In this document: piece by piece, positions 46,118 through 60,502 of the stretch
Position numbering within the stretch: position 1 is the stretch's first letter
How the letters are laid out: every line of letters starts with the position of its first letter
Origin: Cichorium intybus
Lineage: Eukaryota > Streptophyta > Magnoliopsida > Asterales > Asteraceae
Assembly: GCA_023525715.1 (NCBI GenBank)
Contig: CM042011.1
Span: 58,122,354-58,186,353 of the forward strand
DNA length: 64,000 nucleotides
Direction: 5' to 3'
Position numbers and translations under genes: made by a program
Notes under the pieces: model-generated
What the model was told of the DNA's origin: nothing
The model's database searches: none
What the model saw: the letters and a program-made list of their open reading frames with translations, nothing else

Positions 46118-48007
46118 ATGCGTACCCGCAGGGGTAAGCAATTATCCCCATTGCAGTTTGATTCTGAGATTGAGCGTACTGCGCGCAAACTCCGTGCCCG
46201 TAGGCGTTTAAATATCATGAGTTATAGTCAGGTTAGTAGTAGTCCAGTAAGTGTTGCCCAGGACCCATCAGGTGAGGCAACGAGGATGTTTTCTATTCCC
46301 CCGCTATCAGAGTTTCAGTTTGGGAGCACGAGTGCTTCTGGTGGTGCAGTTTCAGCCCCTGCGCCCATACCATCATGTACTCCGCCATCTATCCCACCAT
46401 TTACACCCGCTTCACAACCACAATATACCAATCCATTTACCTCTGCTATGTCTTGGGGAGAGCCGACCCGTGATGGCACCCCAGCTCCTAGATAGCAGAC
46501 ACCAACCTCTCAACCACAACCAGTTACTTTTAAACCTCAACCAACATTCCAATCAACACAACCTATACACTTTCAACAACCACCTCAGCCACAATACCAT
46601 TACCCAGAGACGGATGAGGTATATGACGAGGAAGACGAGGGATGGGTGCCACCAGCACCACAACCATAGTGGAACCGAGGTCGGGGACCTCCTAGAAGAC
46701 CACCACAATATCCACCACCAGGTCAGCGGGAATATAACGATCATCTTTACGGTAACCCCGCCCAACCTTTACATTTTGCACAACCGAGACGGCAATCGGT
46801 TGCATCACATTTCCAACCGCGGGAATATGATGATTCATCGCCAATCTATATTCCTGATAACATTGATTCGCAAGTAGAAATAAGATCTCAGTTATTAGGA
46901 ATATTGACTCAGTTTAGGGGATACAATACTGATGATCCTTATAACCATTTATATGAATTCTTAGCGATTGCCAACGCCAATACTCCTAGGAATACTGATA
47001 GAGATATTTTTAGGCTTAGATTGTTTCCATTTACTCTTAAGGATAAAGCCAAATATTGGTTTACATCTTTACCATCGAATAGTATTACTAGTTGGGAACA
47101 ACTTAAGGCGAAGTTTCTTCAAGAATTCTATCCAGTCAGTAAAACCACAGAGGTCAGACGAGCGATCCAAGATTTCCAGCAAAAGCCTGGAGAGGCTTTT
47201 CACGAAGCGTTTGACAGATTAAAAGAGCTGCTGCGATCCTGTCCACATCATGAAGTTCCTAAGTGGCAGCTAGTCAAATTATTCTTCGAGGGAGTTAATG
47301 AGACACACCATGTTATGATAAATGCCTCATCAAGTGGGACATTTATGTGGCAAGAGCCAGATGATGCCTGGAGATTTTTGGAGCAGCTGAGTTTAGGATC
47401 AAAAGTCAGTGGATCAATGAAAGATAAGACTGTATATGTAGCGCCGAAATTCAGAAAGAGCTCACTGCTGTTATAAAAAGGTTCAATCAGATGCTCGAGA
47501 GGTTTCAACAAGAAAAGGGGGGCATACGTGTTGCATGGGCAGAATATCTGCAATACATGTGGAAAAATAGGACACAATCATAATGAGTGCTCAATGACTC
47601 ATGAGGAAATAAGTCAAGTGCATGGATATGGTCGATTTCACAACGCACCAAGGCCATTCCGAAGTAATCAGCAACGAGAATCGAGACAACCACCTATAAG
47701 GCAGCAACAGGTGCAACCTCCATCTCCATCTCCATCAGGAAGTACGAACATTAGGTTGCAAGAAATTTTTGGATTGTTAGTACAACTCCAGGAAGTAGAG
47801 AAGTCTAATTCAGAAGCAATTCTGAGATTAGGAGAATCACTTGTCAAAATAGAAGAAAAAAAGGTGAGGGAGCAAGAGCAGTCACCAAGAATGCAAGTTA
47901 ATGAAGTCATCACACTTAGGAGTGGTAAGAAAGTAGATAACAAGGTGACAGCTCCGACTGCAGATGATGATAGTGATGTGGAAATAGTTTTTGATGAAAA
48001 AGAATAA
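46118..48007 (+). pseudogene. Athila-like gag, broken
   Basis: Starts with a basic MRTRRGKQ segment, then a Pro/Gln-rich linker. The retrotransposon gag core is at about 46904-47400 (FRGYNTDDPYNHLYEF, KYWFTSLP, FLQEFYP, GEAFHEAFDRLKELL). A zinc knuckle CNTCGKIGHNHNEC lies near 47550. Defects: in-frame TAG at 46493 and 46667, two opposed frameshifts near 47440 and 47520, and TAA at 48005. It cannot yield a full gag product. Confidence 0.85.
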
Positions 48008-51000
48008 TTAGAAAAAGAGAAGAAAAAGGATAAGGAGGAGCAAGGGCAGAAAAAGAAGCAGCCAAGTACCTGGGAAAAAGGAGAATCAAGTGGAACAGTG
48101 CCTTTTCCGACAGCATTGGAAAAGCCGGAGAAAGGACCATATGGAAAGAAGGGACCACAAGCTGAAGACATGTGGGAATTGTTTAGCCAAATTAAAGTTA
48201 ACATTCCTTTAGTCAAACTTATCAAGGAAGTCCCTGCATATGCTAAGTTTCTCAAGGACATGTGTATACACAAGAAGCATATTCTGTCCCACTTGCCTAA
48301 AATGATTAGCTTACCCGAGAATGTAAGCTCTATCCTCATGGATGCGCTTCCTCCAAAGATGAAAGATCCGGGAGTTCCTCTTATTTTAGTAGATTTAGGC
48401 AATGTGCATATCAAAAGGGCTCTGTTAGATTTAGGTGCAAGTGTGAACATATTGCCTGGGCAGTTATTCGACAAGCATGAGTTTGGCACCATGAGATCTA
48501 CTGATGTGATTCTGCAGTTGGCTGACAAGTCCACCAAGGTTCCCAGGGGCATGTTAATCGATGTCATCATCAGGGTAGGAGAATTTTATTACCCAGTAGA
48601 TTTTCTTGTTTTGGACACCCGTCAAGCAACGAATGGGGAGCAACCCACAATCATTCTAGGGCGGCCGTTTTTGGCCACGGCTAACGCAAATATTGCTTGT
48701 CGCACTGGAGAAATGGGAATATCTTTTGGACATCAACATGCCAAGATCAACATTTTCAATGCTGATCTCAAGGGAAGCAGCATGGAAGAAGAGGAATGCT
48801 ATCAAGTGGGCATCATAGATGAACTTGTGCAGCAGTACACTCCAGAGGTACTTCAAGCAGAAGAAAGAGAAACTCAGGAAGAAGCAAATGTTGGAAGAAA
48901 AGAGACGCAAAATGGGGAAGAAGAAAAGGGATTCAAGTCTGAAGAATGTGCGCATATAGAGAAGTTACCAGCAGAGATTCCAAAGACATTAAAGCCCTCT
49001 TTACAAGAACCACCAAAGTTGGATCTAAAACCTTTACCAGAACATCTTAAGTATGCCTTTCTAGGGGAAAAGGATACTTTACCAGTAATTGTAGCAGCCA
49101 ATCTGACAGAGAAGCAAGAGATAGAATTACTCAAGGTATTGTCCAAACACAAGGAAGCTATCGGCTGGACAATCGCGGACTTAAAAGGGATTAGTCCGAC
49201 CACATGCATGCATCGCATTATCACAGAAGAAGGAGCTAAACCTGCCAGAGATACGCAAAGGAGGTTGAATCCCAACTTAAAAGAAGTTGTCAAAAAGGAG
49301 GTTCTTAAATGGTTGGACGCAGGAATCATCTACCCCATTTCTGACAGTGAATGGGTTAGTCCAATGCAAACTGTGCCGAAAAGTCAGGGATCACTGTAGT
49401 AGACACAAAGGATGGTGACAAGATATCCACGAGACCTGTAACCGGATGGCGAGTCTGTATCGATTATCGGAAACTTAATGCCGCCACATCCAAAGATCAT
49501 TTCCCATTACCCTTTATCGATCAAATCATGGAGAAGTTAGCAGGACAAAAGTACTACTGTTTTTTGGATGGATATTCGGGGTATAACCAGATCGCAATTC
49601 ATCCAGAAGATCAGGCAAAGACAACGTTCACTTGCCCTTACGATACTTTTGCCTTTCGCAGAATGCCATTTGGATTGTGTAACGCGCCTGCGACGTTTCA
49701 ACGATGTATGATGGCAATCTTTTCTGACATGATTGGTGAGGCATTAGAAATCTTCATGGATGATTTTTCAATTTTTGGACCTACATTCTAAACTTGCTTA
49801 GTTCAATTGGAAAAGGTTCTGAAAAGATGTGTAGAAACAAACTTGGTTATGTCTTGGGAGAAAAGTCATTTCATGGTAAGAGAAAGGATAGTATTAGGAC
49901 ATGTGGTCTCTGAACGAGGATTCGAAGTCGATCGCGCTAAAGTTAAGGTCATATCCACATTGCCGCCTCCAACATCAGTGAAAGGGGTTAGGTCATTCTT
50001 GGGGCATGCAGGGTTTTATCGTAGATTCATTAAAGATTTTAGTGCTATCTCTAAGCCCCTCTGTGGTCTTCTTTTGAAGGACGCACCATGTATTTTTGAC
50101 GAAGAATGTGTAAAAGCATTCAATATTCTTAAAAATAAATTGGTCGAGGCTCCCATCCTGAAGCCACCTGACTGGACACAACCCTTCGAGATAATGTGTG
50201 ACGCTAGCGATTACGCCGCTGGTGCTGTGTTAGGGCAGAAAATCGATCGGAAACCTGTTGTTATCTGTTATGCTAGTAAAACTTTTTCTGAAGCTCAATT
50301 GAATTACACAACCACTGAAAAAGAATTACTTGCTGTAGTATTTGCTCTAGATAAATTTCGATCTTATATCTGGGGATCCAAGGTGGTGGTCTACACTGAC
50401 CACAGTGCTGTTCGGCACTTGCTCACAAAGAAGGAGTCTAAGCCTCACTTAATTAGGTGGATACTCTTGCTGCAAGAATTCGACGTGGATATCAAAGACA
50501 AGAAGGGAGCTGAAAATGTGGTGGCAGATCATCTTTCTAGATTACTAGCTGAAGGATTGGAAGCAGGAATTCAGGACTCATTTCCTGACGAGCAGTTATT
50601 AGAAGTTAATGGAGCTCCCTGGTATGCAAACTATGTAAATTTTCTGGCCACAGGAGCAATACCAACACATTGGACGAAACAAAGGCAGAAGCAATTTCGC
50701 ACGTACGCAAAGAGATTTATTTGGGATGATCCAGACCTTTTTAAGGTAGGTGAGGACTAGATAATTCGTCGATGTGTGCCGGACAATGAAATTGGTGAAG
50801 TGTTGGATCTTTGTCATGCATCAGCATGTAGAGGACATTTCAGTGGAAGGAAAACCGGGTATAAAGTTCTCGAATCTGGACTATATTGGCCGACTATCTT
50901 TCGGGATGCGCACAAGACTGCCAAAGAGTGCATCAATTGCCAGCAATTAGGGAATATATCGAAAAGGGATCAAATGCCATTGAATCCGATTTTGGTGGTA

Positions 51001-51906
51001 GACATTTTTGATGTCTGGGGAATCGATTTTATGGGTCCATTCCCCACATCACATGGATATGTTTACATTTTGGTGGCAGTAGATTATGTCTCAAAATGGA
51101 TTGAGGCCGAAGCAACTCGCACAAATGACCATCACGTGGTTTGCAAATTTGTGAAGAAAAATATCTTCACCAGGCATGGAGTCCCAAGAGTAATCAATAG
51201 CGACGGAGGATCTCATTTCAAGAATTTCAAATTCGGAAGGCTGCTAAAACACTATGGGGTGAATCATCGCATTGCAACACCTTATCATCCACAGACCAGC
51301 GGCCAGGTGGAGGTGTCCAATAGGCAAATCAAAGAGATCCTTCAGAAGACTGTCAAGACTGATAGAAAGGATTGGTCACTAAGGCTAGATGACGCATTAT
51401 GGGCGTACCGAACTGCGTACAAAACACCGATCGGGACTACTCCATATCGGTTGGTTTATGGAAAAGGATGTCATTTACCAGTAGAGATCGCCAATCGTGC
51501 CCTTTGGGCCATTAAGAAAGTCAATATGGACTATACTGACGCTGGCAAAGAAAGGAAACTTCAGTTATCTGAATTAGAAGAACTATGAGATGAAGCATAT
51601 GAGAACGCAGCCACCTATAAATCAAAGATGAAGCGATATCATGACGCAAAGCTACGATTGAAGGTCTTTGAAGTTGGACAAAAAGTATGGCTGTATAATT
51701 CAAGACTGAAGATGTTCCCCGGGAAGCTGAGAAGCAAATGGAATGGTCCCTACGAAGTAATTAGCATTACAGATTATGGTGCAGTCGAAATCCAGGACTT
51801 GAAAGGTGGGCAACCATTTAAAGTCAATGGCCATAGACTCAAACCATACATCACCACGGGCACGTTCCAGAAACTAGAGGTAGAGACAGTGGAACTCATA
51901 GCATAG
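48008..51906 (+). pseudogene. Athila-like pol (protease, RT, RNase H, integrase), broken
   Basis: Same frame as gag up to about 49380. Protease motif ALLDLGASVNILP (about 48419-48457). Reverse transcriptase: SEWVSPMQTVPK, then CIDYRKLN, MPFGLCNAPATFQ and the catalytic FMDD (about 49756). RNase H: CDASDYAAGAVLGQ, YTDHSAVRHLL. Integrase: an HHCC zinc region (about 50813-50942), WGIDFMGPFP, NSDGGSHF and TSGQVEVSNRQ, then a C-terminal GPYEV segment (51750). Defects: one-base deletion near 49380 in an A run, TAA at 49789, TAG at 50758, TGA at 51586. All enzyme domains are otherwise easy to read. Confidence 0.9.
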
Positions 51907-52718
51907 ATTCCAACATACGCTACATAATCAGGTAAGTGTACGTCTGGCTGAAGACGTTAAACTTAGCGCTTGTCGGGAGGCAACCCGATCATCATTGTAT
52001 AATTGCATATTTTCTAAATACTGATGCATTACATCCATTTTTTTTACCACGGTGAGAAAAAGGCAAGTGTGGAGTCATTTTGGTAAATTTACAATACCGC
52101 GACGCGGGATCTCAGGAACCGCGCCGCGCGTATTAAGTTTTTGCGATTACATTTAAAATCAGATTTTATACGCGACGCGGATAGAGGCTTCCCGCGCCGC
52201 GGTCTTATCTTAATTTGAAATTAAAGATAATCACTTAAACAGAGCTTTTTGATAGTCATCCAAATTCCCACCTTGCATTTAAATAAATTGCGTTAAATTG
52301 TGGTTTTTCTCACCTTGCTTCAACCCTTCAATCAATCCAACACTGCATTCGTCTTTCATTCGCAAGAAATTCAAGTAAGTATCGATTCTCTTTCTATTAG
52401 TTTTAGAAGTCTTGAAAATTGCTACATGCTACTGTAATTCGCAATGTTATGCTTAATCGATTAAATTAATTGCTGAATTAGGATTATAGTACTGTATTAT
52501 GCGGAACCCAAGTGACAGATTAGAAAAAATTGGACTTAAATTGACAGATTGAGCGAATTTTCTTGACTGAAATCGTTCGCCGCGCCGCGGGATGTGCAGT
52601 CCACGACGCGGCGTAAGAATATATTCATATAACGCGTCGCGGGTTGTTACGAGCGCGCCGCGACGAACGTCAAAACAGTGCAGTGATTTCTTCAATTTTT
52701 GTGATTTCTGCAGGCACG
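51907..52718 (+). promoter_or_regulatory. intergenic region before ORF3: PPT-like word, TATA-like box, intron-like segment
   Basis: Holds AAGTGTGGAGTC (52065), four-box GC pairs at 52099-52129 and 52172-52202, a TTTAAATAA box (52278-52286), a donor-like CAA|GTAAGTAT (GT at 52375) and an acceptor-like TTTCTGCAG (ends 52713), six bases before the ORF3 ATG. The segment 52375-52713 would be a 339-bp intron in a leader. Two more GC pairs lie inside that segment. Confidence 0.45.
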
Positions 52719-54019
52719 ATGTCTTCTTCAGGCAGTACTGAAACCATCGACTGGAATTCTTTGGCTACAGAAGTAGGCAGAACACGCGCTTACAGCTTCT
52801 ACAATCGTAGATCCATTCAACAACAAAAGAGAATCCTCCCCGCCCGGCCGGTCAACTGGCAATTGACCGAGGAATCAGGGATTATGGAACATCTGCAATA
52901 TTGGCTGGTTCAAGGGGGTTACGACAAAGGCGAGCTTATCTACACTTGTCGGGCTATTGACAACATTGTTCACATGGAAGGGCCTGTTTATCGGGAGGTA
53001 TTCTTGCAATTTCTTGCAAGTTACCACTTTGATCGTCAGCCGCTGGGAATGGATACGGAAGAAATGGTGCAGTTCCGGTTGGGTAATCACAACCGAAGCT
53101 GCAGTTTACGGGAATTTGGCTATCGCATCGGGTTATATACTGAGGAAGAATCAGAGGCACCAGGGTTCGATACCTTCCACCGATGGGCTAATTATGATGC
53201 CGATGACTCATTCTCTCCTGCTGACTACTGGAGCACCATATCATCCACGCGGTATCATGAGAACACCATACGTGAGGGGCTGATGCATCTACCGTCGCAT
53301 CGCATGTTACATCGGTTGATATCAACCATGATCTGGCCTCGTGCGGACGAGGATCGGGTCTTACCACGTGAGCTACATCTCATGTGGTGTTTGACGCGGA
53401 TGCTCCAGACATGCAACATGCCATACTTCGTGGCCGATTACTTCAAACAAATCACAGACGAGCCATTGAAGCAAATTGCTCTCGGCGGGGGACATTATGT
53501 GATGAATCTAGCCCGATCCTATGGGTTGCTATCCGAGTATACTACCCGTGGGCTAACAGTTGTTCAGCCAGTTCCCTTCAGTCCGCCGATTACCATCTAC
53601 CGAGACGTGATTTATATTGACGATGAGGTTACCGCGACTGAGCGATCACCATTTCCGGTGCTGAAGACCGAGCCATCCACTTCCAAAAAGCGACCACGGG
53701 TGACTATTAATCCACCCGAGGACTTTCCCCGGCCACCATGGAGTCACGGTACTTGGCCGATGAAGTTAAGGATGTTAAAAAGGCCTTGCAGGCCCATATG
53801 AGGGAACACCAGTTGCAGTCGGCTGTAGCACAGGAGGTCAATAGACGAACAGAGAACACACAAAAACAACTCCTTTGGTTAGCCGACTGTATGATCACGG
53901 TCATGGCAAAAAGCAGATGCGCCCCACCGAGACCTCAACCGACGATTCAAGAAGAGGAGGAGCCGATGGAGGAAGATCCCGAAGAAGAAGACGAGGAGGA
54001 CGATACAGCCCACAGCTGA
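52719..54019 (+). pseudogene. Athila-like third ORF (post-integrase), frameshifted
   Basis: Starts ATG at 52719 (MSSSGSTETIDWNSLA) and stays open to 53801; the correct continuation is in another frame from about 53745 (SRYLADEVKDVKKALQAHMREHQ) to the stop at 54019. This suggests one frameshift near 53745. The main part is globular and Trp/Tyr-rich (FDTFHRWANYDADDSF, LMWCLTRMLQTCNMPYF). The tail is a coiled-coil-like stretch and then strongly acidic (EEEEPMEEDPEEEDEEDD). Third ORFs of Athila elements are often called env-like. I see no signal peptide or membrane segment here, so I do not use that name. Confidence 0.7.
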
Positions 54020-55263
54020 AGGAAAAATGCATGTAATTATTTCATTTTGAGTATAGTTTCTTAGGTTTTCACTTTATTAGGATTTTATTGAACTATTCAG
54101 TTTTGGGAATTGATAGACAAATAAGCCTCTTAAAGGCAGTAAATAGTGATAATAAAACAGTAATCCTTTTGTGTTGAATTGATTTGGTGACTTGTTAAAA
54201 TTGGGACAAATCTGCTGAAATTACCGCGCCGCGGCATCCATATATCACGTGACGCGGTCATTTCTCAATTACGCGCCGCTGTCATCCACAACACATATAT
54301 TTTTGTCTACTGTATATTTCTGTTCATATTTTATTTGTCATGTGTGTTTTTAATTTGTTTGTTAAGTTATGCATGATATACCAATTTGAGAAGGAGTTGT
54401 CTCAGACAAGTGTGGGGTCACCGTGCCCCCTCCACTTGTCTCGACCACCGGCGTGTTCACTGTAGCGCTACAACTCCAGAATACGAAATCGAGGATCCAT
54501 CTGTACGCAATTATACCTGTGATATTGTGCACCAAGCGGCCTATCGTCCAAAAAGGGGTAACTCTTTCTCCCTTGTTTTGAAATAATTTTGTACAACGGG
54601 GACGTTGTACGGTTTTAAGTGTGGGGTGTGGACGGTCGAAAGAGAATTTTTCTTGAAAATTTTTGCAGAAATGATCAATTTTTCAATTTTTAGCAATATT
54701 TTTCAAAATTTTTGATAAATTGCAATTTTGAAATGAATGGTTTGTGATTGTGATAGCATTAGTATTTTTCAAGAAATACTGTTTATTTGTGATCATGCTA
54801 TTAGTTAGTCAAATAAGTTGAGTTTTATGAGTTTAGAAGATTGAGATGTTTTAGGATTGGAATTTAGGAAGGAACTGTCACTCAGTGGCCTTTGTTGTTC
54901 GAGCCGGTAGGTCTAAAATGGGTGGACCTTACGCACCTTACCACCTAAGATCGTCTGGTCTGGGATGGTATTTCTGAAAGCTTGCTACATGGACAACATC
55001 GAAAGTCATGGACAATTCCTTAATGGCCTTTAGAATCTGAATGAGTAAATACACTTTATCGTGGACAGAAAGTTTGTAATCAAGGGTTCTCTAGAAAGCC
55101 ATGAATTCCAAAGAACAATTCAATTATGTTTTCGCGAACTATTCCACTCTAACTCATAGAGCAATAAACTTTGAAACTAAACACAATAAAAAATTGTTTG
55201 ATTCTTTATTATAATTTGTTAAAAACTCTCTTGCTTGGGGACAAGCAAGGCACAAGTGTGGGG
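54020..55263 (+). other. Athila-like 3' untranslated region with repeated PPT-like words
   Basis: Contains a three-box GC cluster (54226, 54249, 54273), AAGTGTGGGGT words at about 54407, 54618 and 55252, and the hairpin CTTGCTTG-GGGA-CAAGCAAG (55230-55249). The last AAGTGTGGGG abuts the right LTR and is the expected polypurine tract. Confidence 0.7.
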
Positions 55264-56369
55264 TGTTTGACAACGCCTAGTGATATCAAGTATTTTAGGC
55301 GTTGTTGAGCCCTGTTCTTGATAAAATTATATCAAATATGTCTGGGTATTCTCACTTTTCGTGCCAGGACTTGTTTGGAGAAAAAGAATGGAAATAGGGA
55401 CTAAAAGCGTGCAAAAGGAAGAAGTTTGGAAAGAATGAAAAATCAAGAGAACTCGTACGCGCGCCGCGGATTTCACTTCTGCGCGACGCGGGCTTAAGGC
55501 GGTGGAACACATTCAAATGACGAAAAAACGGGGATCGGATAAGTACGGGCGCCGCGGATTTCACTTCTGCGCGGCGCGGTCACGGGAAAGTTGCAACTAT
55601 AAATAGAGGCATTTCCAGCTGAAAATCCTAGCAAAGACCGGGTGTAAAATCGACCTTGAAGCTCTTTGACTCCAGGATTTCGTTTCAGAAGGCTCTCAAT
55701 TGGTATTTTATGTTTTTGTGATTTAGTTTCCTTTTGGTAGCAAGTAGTTTTTGTAGCTAAAGTCTTTGGGAGTGACAACCACTGACTTTGAGCACTTAGG
55801 TGTCTGATTTAGTAACATTTGGTTACTGTTTGAATGTTTGGAATTCAGTTTTGGTGAATAAAATCATTTGGTTACATTTAATGTTGGTATTTAGATGTTT
55901 TGGATGTTTGTGTTTGGTTTTGGTTATTGAATTGTGTTTGGACCTTTTTGGGACTGTTTTTCTTAGCTGAAATCAGTAGCTAATTAGGTTAGATTTTAGG
56001 CATTAAACCTTGGCTATTAACTGTTCAGTAGAACTTTAGTTAGTGGCTAGTTTATGCTTTGCTTGGTTTTTCTAGTTTGGATGCCTTTGATTGCTTCTGA
56101 TTCAGAGATGTACTTCTGATTTCAGAAAGTGACTAGGTTTATTTGAGCATAGCTTAGCTTGGCTTGAGTGTGTTTGAGCATTGCTTTTGGTTGATAGTGA
56201 GTAGGAAGGTAGAAACTGGATCCTCCGACTGTAGCTGTGACACTACTAGTTGGTAATCTCTCATCTAGTCTAACCACGAAGCTCCTGTGGATCGACCCTG
56301 ACTCCGCTATACTAGTGAGTGTTAGGTTTTCTCTTATTTTTGACCGCACGACGACCTCTGCGCGTGTCA
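55264..56369 (+). repeat. Athila-like right LTR (1106 bp)
   Basis: TGTTTGACAACGCC...CGCGTGTCA. Same length as the left LTR. Its GC boxes are intact where the left LTR shows G-to-A changes (GCGCCGCGG versus GCGCCGCAG). Confidence 0.9.
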
Positions 56370-57430
<1,061 letters not shown>

Positions 57431-58460
57431 AATTAATGCAAATGGTAGCTCTCCAGCTTATTATCAAGTCTCCACATATAATCACCAAATAAAATAAAAT
57501 TTATCTACTGTTATATGTTTCAATTATCAAACTAACAACTAAAACACTTACGTTTATGTTGTTCATAAACTTATCGCCTATGGACCCTAGTATGACCTTT
57601 ATGCTTGGTCCGCGTCAAAGTCTTCGTGAAACGATCAGTCGGACACTCTTCCGATGAGTCCCTATTCATTATGATGTCTCAACTCGATTCCTAAACACAG
57701 CAGCAATCCCTGAGTACATGCTTTGACTTCTCATGGTCCTCGGGTTCCTTAGTCAAGGTGACTGCACCCTCGGTAAGAAGATTTCAAGGAGATCATTGAT
57801 ATTGAGGACAACACCAATATTACCAACGACATCCTTCAACCATGTAGTCTCTTTCACAACTTCACTAGCTGTTATATACTCGAACTTACATTGATTTTGA
57901 CTTGGAACATTTTGATGTTATAATTCCTCATTTTATAACAAGAACACCTATCCTGATTGTGAACAAGAGTCATCTCTGGCATCACTATGACCAGTTACTC
58001 TTAGTTCTTCCTTTTCCTCCATGAACCAAGAACATATTTCTTGTTCTCTTAAGATACTATAAAATGTCATTCACTGCAGTCCAATGACTTTTTCATGGTT
58101 TGTCCTGAAATCGACTCAATCTGCTCCAAGCATATGAGATGTCAGGTCAAGTACATGTTATGGCATACATGATCGACCGAGTTATTGATTCTCTAATCAA
58201 TTTTATGCCATGTGTCGAAACCCTTTCATGCGCTTCTCTAACTACTACTGTTTCCATTGATTCTCCACAGTCCCACTGTACATTCTCTCATTCTCGTGAC
58301 CTCGTTCATCCGCTTCTCTAACTACTACTGTTTCCACTTTTCTTTTTCAACTTGCAATGAATTTTTCCTTTTCACCTTCCAAATTTTACTCTTTTTAGTT
58401 TTTTCCCTTTTTATTTATTTCTCAACAAGTTTTACTCTTTCAACTTATTTAGTATTTCAA
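57431..58460. other. unassigned DNA
   Basis: Codon-like patches but no recognised protein. A 26-bp word (CCGCTTCTCTAACTACTACTG and flanks) is repeated at about 58229 and 58310. May be further retroelement debris. Confidence 0.4.
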
Positions 58461-58680
58461 CATGATACGGCATTACACATTTATACGATCTAACCCCCAA
58501 AACCGCTAACCCGACACAAACTCAACACAAAAATAAACGGGTTGACATGACACGACACATTATTTAACTGGTCGGGTTAGGGTCAAGCTCTTTCGGCCCG
58601 TTTAATGTTTTGACTCGACACGTACCTGACACGACACAACACGTTTGCCAGGTCTATATGTAATATATAAAATGTTTATA
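58461..58680. repeat. GACACGACAC-rich dispersed repeat fragment
   Basis: Repeated CGACACGACA and GGGTTGACATGACACGACAC words, plus CGGCCCGTTTAATG and GCCAGGTCTA. This is the style of a common plant non-autonomous repeat. No ends defined. Confidence 0.4.
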
Positions 58681-59354
58681 TAATATATGGTTTTAGTTTT
58701 AGAAATTGTGTTTATTGTTTATGTTATTTGTGTTTATTATTTTCTTATCATCTGCATTTGTATGTTTGAAAGTCATTAAAGAATTTGTTGGTACTATTAA
58801 TTTTTTTCTTATCAATCATTTATATTTGAGTTTTACAAACTGCATCGCAATTTCTTGAATTTGTTGCATGAAATAAAAACGTAGAACAAAAAGTCTGCTA
58901 GCCAAACGTCTTCTTGCCGGTAGACATAAATTGTTAGAAGAGCTTCTAAACAAAAAACAAACACCTCCTAAATGAAATGATTCCAGTTGAATCTTGAACT
59001 CTTAACAAATTTTTAAATCTATCACAATTTCAAAAAGAAAATAATATAAATAAGCAATTATCATAATATTATATATTTAATAATAACTTAAATATCATTT
59101 AATATACCTTTCATCTACATCAATAGATTTTTGTTTTGCAATTTTCACCACTACAGGAGAATATAGCCTTTTCATCTAAATTTCCAATAAACCTGATCCA
59201 TCAGGTTTTGAATCAAACACATATAACTTTTTAGCTTTCTTCTGCATTTTCTACATGACAAATAAAACCATGGTAAATATGGACAAATATTCTTGATTGT
59301 ACCAACAACCGTTAACGATTTCACCTAACAAAATCATTTATAATTAATACGAAA
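58681..59354. other. unassigned AT-rich DNA
   Basis: No gene or structured repeat recognised. Confidence 0.5.

Positions 59355-59446
<92 letters not shown>
59355..59446. repeat. (CA)n followed by (TA)n microsatellite
   Basis: ACACAC run to about 59390, then TATATA to 59446, next to the foldback element. Confidence 0.95.
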
Positions 59447-60437
<991 letters not shown>

Positions 60438-60439
60438 AT

Positions 60440-60451
60440 TGGTATCAGAGC
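60440..60451 (+). promoter_or_regulatory. primer binding site of second copia (initiator tRNA-Met type)
   Basis: TGGTATCAGAGC, the same primer site as the intact copia at 24227, two bases after the inferred LTR end. Confidence 0.85.
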
Positions 60452-60502
60452 ATCCGGGTTTTGATATTAGCTTGTTGGGATCATTTTATCAAGTAATAAA
60501 TC

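Larger units (their letters stand above)
45079..55579 (+). repeat. set of paired GC-rich nonamers in the Athila-like element
   Basis: Start positions of the two boxes in each pair: 45079/45101, 45167/45189, 52099/52121, 52172/52194, 52582/52603, 52634/52655, 54226/54249 (third box 54273), 55461/55483, 55549/55571. One box is GCGCCGCGG-like, the other GCGACGCGG-like. Most distances are 22 bp (range 21-24). Spacer sequences differ between sites except for the LTR copies. The arms are also near-complementary, so most pairs could fold (perfect at 52635-52665: CGTCGCGG with CCGCGACG). Function unknown. Confidence 0.8.
44882..56369 (+). mobile_element. Athila-like Ty3/gypsy LTR retrotransposon, decayed (11.5 kb)
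   Basis: Two 1106-bp LTRs (44882-45987 and 55264-56369), an Asp-tRNA-type primer site, gag, pol in the order protease, reverse transcriptase, RNase H, integrase, and a third ORF after integrase. No chromodomain is visible. This layout and the primer site are those of the Athila group. There are several in-frame stops and frameshifts, so it is non-autonomous. No target duplication exists because both sides continue into more internal sequence. Confidence 0.9.

Noticed and set aside
47668..48570. 300-aa antisense open frame
   Set aside because: Lies opposite the Athila gag-pol coding strand, whose protein motifs are clear; a shadow frame.
52719..54019. Envelope gene label for the Athila third ORF
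   Set aside because: No signal peptide or membrane-spanning segment is visible, so position alone does not justify the name.
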